Below, piece by piece: positions 61,431-64,000 of a DNA stretch of 64,000 nt (its first letter is position 1; each line of letters starts with the position of its first letter). The notes below the pieces were generated by a model, which made no database searches, was not told the origin of the DNA, and saw nothing but the letters and a program-made list of their open reading frames with translations. The position numbers and the translations under genes were made by a program. Source of the DNA: Adhaeribacter arboris (lineage in GTDB: Bacteria > Bacteroidota > Bacteroidia > Cytophagales > Hymenobacteraceae); the NCBI RefSeq assembly GCF_003023845.1, contig NZ_PYFT01000001.1, positions 2,790,001 through 2,854,000 on the forward strand, written 5' to 3'.

Positions 61431-62921
61431 ATGACAAGCTCCCGTAACCTTGGTGCCCGTAGCTTTTTTAGCCGTTTGTATTGGAAAATAGCCCTTATTT
61501 TCTTGCTGTTGCTGATGGTATTAGCCGCCATTTACGTTTATTTGACGGCCTATTCCGCTCAGCGCTACTTCGAAGCTACTCACCAACAGCTCAACCGGGA
61601 GGTCGCCGCCCACATCGTCAAATTCATGCCGCCCTTCCAAAATGGCAAAGTCCAACGGCAGCAAGCAGAAAATATTTTCTTTAACGTGATGGTTACCAAC
61701 CCCAGCGTAGAAGTGTACCTGCTCGATACGACCGGAACTATTTTAACTTACCAAGCCCCGGCGGGAAAAGTAAGGCTCCAGCAGGTGGCATTACGGCCTA
61801 TCCACCAATTTATTCAGGCCAAGGGCCAACTATTTATCCGGGGCGATGACCCGCGCCACCCAAACAAGCAAAAGATATTTTCGGCGGCCCAAGTACTACA
61901 AGGCCCGCGCGTAGCAGGCTATATTTACGTGGTGCTCACCAGCGAAGAGTACGTTTCGGAAACCGAATTACTATTCCGGAGTCATGTATTACGCTTAGGA
62001 GTTTTAACCATTACCATTACCTTGGTAGCCGCTCTGGTAACCGGGCTCCTCGCCTTTTGGGTAATCACTAAAAACTTAAATCAAATTATACAAACGGTGA
62101 AGCAATTCCGGGAAGGCGACTGGCAGGCCCGGATTCCTTTCCAAGAAAAAGGCGAATTAGGTGAGTTGGCTGCTACCTTTAACGAGATGGCCGATACCTT
62201 GCTCCGCAACGTGGAAGAATTAAATCGCACCGAGAAATTGCGGCGGGAATTAATCGGCAATATTTCTCATGACTTGCGTACGCCGCTAGCCGCCGTTCAT
62301 GGCTACGCCGAAACCATGCTCCTGAAACAAGAAACCCTGACGGCCGCGGAACGAAACCAATACACCAGTGTCATTTTGCAGAGCAGCGAACGCTTAAAAA
62401 AACTGGTTAATGCTTTATTTGAACTCTCGAAACTGGAAGCGAAAGAAGTACAGGTCCAACCCGAGCCTTTTGTCATTGCTGAGTTAATGCAGGAAGTCCT
62501 CCAGGAATTTACCCTAACGGCGCAACACAAGGGCCTTCAGCTTGTCTGCACGCAGTGCAAAAATCCAGCGCGGGTATCCGCCGATATTGGTTTAATCGAA
62601 AGAGTACTGCAAAATCTTTTGGATAATGCGCTTAAGTACACTCCATCCGGCGGTACGGTAATCCTGCGGCTTACCCAACAGCAACAGATGCTGGAAATAA
62701 GCGTGACGGATACGGGTCCGGGGATCCCCGACACGTTACTACCCTATTTATTTGATCATTACCAGCGCTATTCGCAGGCCCCTACCGAAGGAGCGGGTTT
62801 AGGCTTGGTGATTGTAAAAAAGATTTTAGAGCTGCATCAGACTCAGATTTTTGTCAGCAGTAAGTTAGGCCAGGGCACTCGTTTCTGGTTTCAATTACCT
62901 TGCTACCAACCGGCCGTTTAA
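61431..62921 (+). CDS. HAMP-domain sensor histidine kinase
   Basis: A 496-residue membrane kinase. The first transmembrane helix (about 15-36, WKIALIFLLLLMVLAAIYVY) is followed by a periplasmic sensor of about 145 residues. A second helix (about 185-210), a HAMP linker (FREGDWQARIPFQEKGELGE) and a HisKA domain follow, the latter with the phospho-accepting histidine at about 280 (NISHDLRTPLAAVHGY). The HATPase domain has an N-box LLDNALKYTPSGG, G1 DTGPGIPD and G2 GAGLGLVIVKK. It partners the response regulator one base upstream. The sensed signal is unknown. Confidence 0.94.
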   Translation: MTSSRNLGARSFFSRLYWKIALIFLLLLMVLAAIYVYLTAYSAQRYFEATHQQLNREVAAHIVKFMPPFQNGKVQRQQAENIFFNVMVTNPSVEVYLLDTTGTILTYQAPAGKVRLQQVALRPIHQFIQAKGQLFIRGDDPRHPNKQKIFSAAQVLQGPRVAGYIYVVLTSEEYVSETELLFRSHVLRLGVLTITITLVAALVTGLLAFWVITKNLNQIIQTVKQFREGDWQARIPFQEKGELGELAATFNEMADTLLRNVEELNRTEKLRRELIGNISHDLRTPLAAVHGYAETMLLKQETLTAAERNQYTSVILQSSERLKKLVNALFELSKLEAKEVQVQPEPFVIAELMQEVLQEFTLTAQHKGLQLVCTQCKNPARVSADIGLIERVLQNLLDNALKYTPSGGTVILRLTQQQQMLEISVTDTGPGIPDTLLPYLFDHYQRYSQAPTEGAGLGLVIVKKILELHQTQIFVSSKLGQGTRFWFQLPCYQPAV

Positions 62922-63257
62922 TTATATAGATTTTACATTTTTTAGCTATTAGTCTGGAAATTTTTAATCTCAAAGCTCGGACTATTTTTATAGCTCATCT
63001 TAACCGTTCTATTAGGCATGCTTGCCTTTCTTTTCCCCTCAGTATCTTAGGTGGTCAAACACCCAAGTAAGTTCTTCTCTTCTTGTCAAGTATTATCCTG
63101 GACTAAAATCTTACTCTACAGTAAAAAATAATCCCTACTATCCCCTTGTATTTTACTAGTATAAAAGCTTTATCCTTTCGTGACACTTTCGTGATAACTG
63201 GCTGAATAGTATGCCGTTTTTTGATTGTATCCTTCCCGTTAACTTACTTAAACTATC
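62922..63257. promoter_or_regulatory. Upstream region of the spondin-domain gene with 11-bp-phased repeats
   Basis: CTTTCGTGA occurs at 63175-63183 and 63186-63194, exactly 11 bp apart, the phasing usual for OmpR-type binding sites. The second copy runs into GTGATAACT (63191-63199), shared with the response regulator upstream region. The other bases show no clear feature. Confidence 0.45.
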
Positions 63258-64000
63258 ATGAAAGAATCCCTTTATCTGAAAAAAAATTGTTATTTGGTAG
63301 CCATGGCGCTACTACCCATTCTCCTTTCGGCCTGTGAACAAGATGATGAGGGGACGCCAGTGGTAAGTCAACCCGTTACTATTACCGTAGAAAACGTATT
63401 ACACTCCCAACCGCTGGTTGAATCCGGTACCTTTCAGGGCACCGGTACGCCGGCCTTAATTTTGCCTGGTCAGTCCACTTCCTTCCAGTTTTCGGCCGCC
63501 AAAGGAGAAGCGGTCACCTTTGCTACGATGTATGGCTGGTCCAACGATTTGTTCTTTGCTCCCGTCAATCCGGGTATACCCGTCTACCAGGCCAATGGAA
63601 CCCCGATAGAAGGCGATGTCTCGGCTCAAGTTAGACTATGGGACAATGGCACGCGAATCAACCAAGCCCCAGGAGCCAGTGTCAACCATCCGGGAATAGC
63701 GGAAACTAAAAACATTGCCGAAGTGAATGGCAGTGATGCCCAAGGCAACAGTTATGTACCGGCCTCCCAACTGGTGAAAGCTACCCTTAAATACGAAGGA
63801 AATTCCGTTTTTACGCTCACTTTAGAAAATACTTCCGGCGGTACGGCTAATGAAACGCCCCTTAGTCCCGGCGTTTGGGCCGTGTCTTATATTGTGGGCG
63901 GTAACTTGCTCAATGCCGCCCCCTTGTACACGAGCGGTCAGCCTACGGCCAACGGGCTTACCAATATTGCCGAGATGGGAAATAATGCCCCATTGAACAC
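63258..64000 (+). CDS. Spondin-domain lipoprotein, C-terminus cut by window edge
   Basis: The ATG at 63258 starts a 247-residue portion still open at the window end. A signal peptide ends PILLSACEQDD, giving a lipidated cysteine near residue 26. The mature part reads ITVENVLHSQPLVESGTF, PGQSTSFQFSAAKGEAVTFA, TMYGWSNDLFFAP, and then VRLWDNGT. This is the spondin N-terminal domain pattern found in bacterial surface lipoproteins. The probable regulation by the two-component pair just upstream is an inference from position and shared sequence elements. Confidence 0.85.
   Translation, partial: MKESLYLKKNCYLVAMALLPILLSACEQDDEGTPVVSQPVTITVENVLHSQPLVESGTFQGTGTPALILPGQSTSFQFSAAKGEAVTFATMYGWSNDLFFAPVNPGIPVYQANGTPIEGDVSAQVRLWDNGTRINQAPGASVNHPGIAETKNIAEVNGSDAQGNSYVPASQLVKATLKYEGNSVFTLTLENTSGGTANETPLSPGVWAVSYIVGGNLLNAAPLYTSGQPTANGLTNIAEMGNNAPLN

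Overview
The window looks like a chromosome segment of a Bacteroidota bacterium, probably Cytophagales and close to Hymenobacteraceae (genus not decidable from sequence alone). The reasons are a SusC/SusD pair under an AraC regulator, a very large protein with a type IX secretion C-terminus, several TAnnTTTG promoter elements, and Bacteroidota-restricted families (BT4734-like primase, DUF3871).

Layout. 1-10.2 kb: a glycan-uptake locus, with a sodium:solute symporter (cut by the window edge), a clan-A glycoside hydrolase, a beta-propeller protein, SusD and SusC on the minus strand, and a divergent AraC regulator. 11.7-17.8 kb: an integrated element with a tRNA-3'-end-like att sequence, a tyrosine integrase, an excisionase-like HTH protein, a BT4734-type primase and an SF3 helicase, followed by a symmetric set of CCGACA repeats. 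18.3-21.8 kb: a plasmid/ICE-type block (RecA-like ATPase, DUF3871, RadC-like). 22-29.2 kb: CPBP protease, AraC regulator, lipoprotein esterase, ECF sigma factor, small proteins including an inverted frameshifted paralogue, and a GAF histidine kinase. 29.25-30.6 kb: an IS3-family element with a 3-bp target duplication and a damaged transposase C-terminus. 31-36.3 kb: a 1774-residue SBBP-repeat type IX secretion protein.

36.4-40.6 kb is an AT-rich defence-like island: an Xre/RES toxin-antitoxin pair with a palindromic operator, then a tightly coupled operon of an sce7726-type protein with a PD-(D/E)XK-like motif, an sce7725-type protein and a second, larger RES protein with an N-terminal Cys4 motif. 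I infer, without proof, that the operon is a nuclease plus NAD-targeting abortive-infection system.

43.4-46.2 kb holds a serine recombinase whose probable crossover site (a 30-bp dyad with a 2-bp centre) has been split by an IS1182-family element. From about 46.7 to 53.7 kb lies the most striking structure: a one-directional run of small genes, each followed by a 50-70 bp imperfect inverted repeat ending in GTTRRRY. The start of each cassette is complementary to the R'' box at its own end, which is the signature of integron gene cassettes. I see 11 well-formed attC sites and no integron integrase, so this is a CALIN-type array in a Bacteroidota genome.

54.4-64 kb returns to ordinary chromosome: ABC permease, zinc alcohol dehydrogenase, catalase-family protein, alpha/beta hydrolase, an OmpR/HAMP-kinase two-component pair and a spondin-domain lipoprotein cut by the window end. 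Three genes here, plus one at 27 kb, are each broken by one missing base in a homopolymer, which suggests consensus-sequence errors rather than true pseudogenes.
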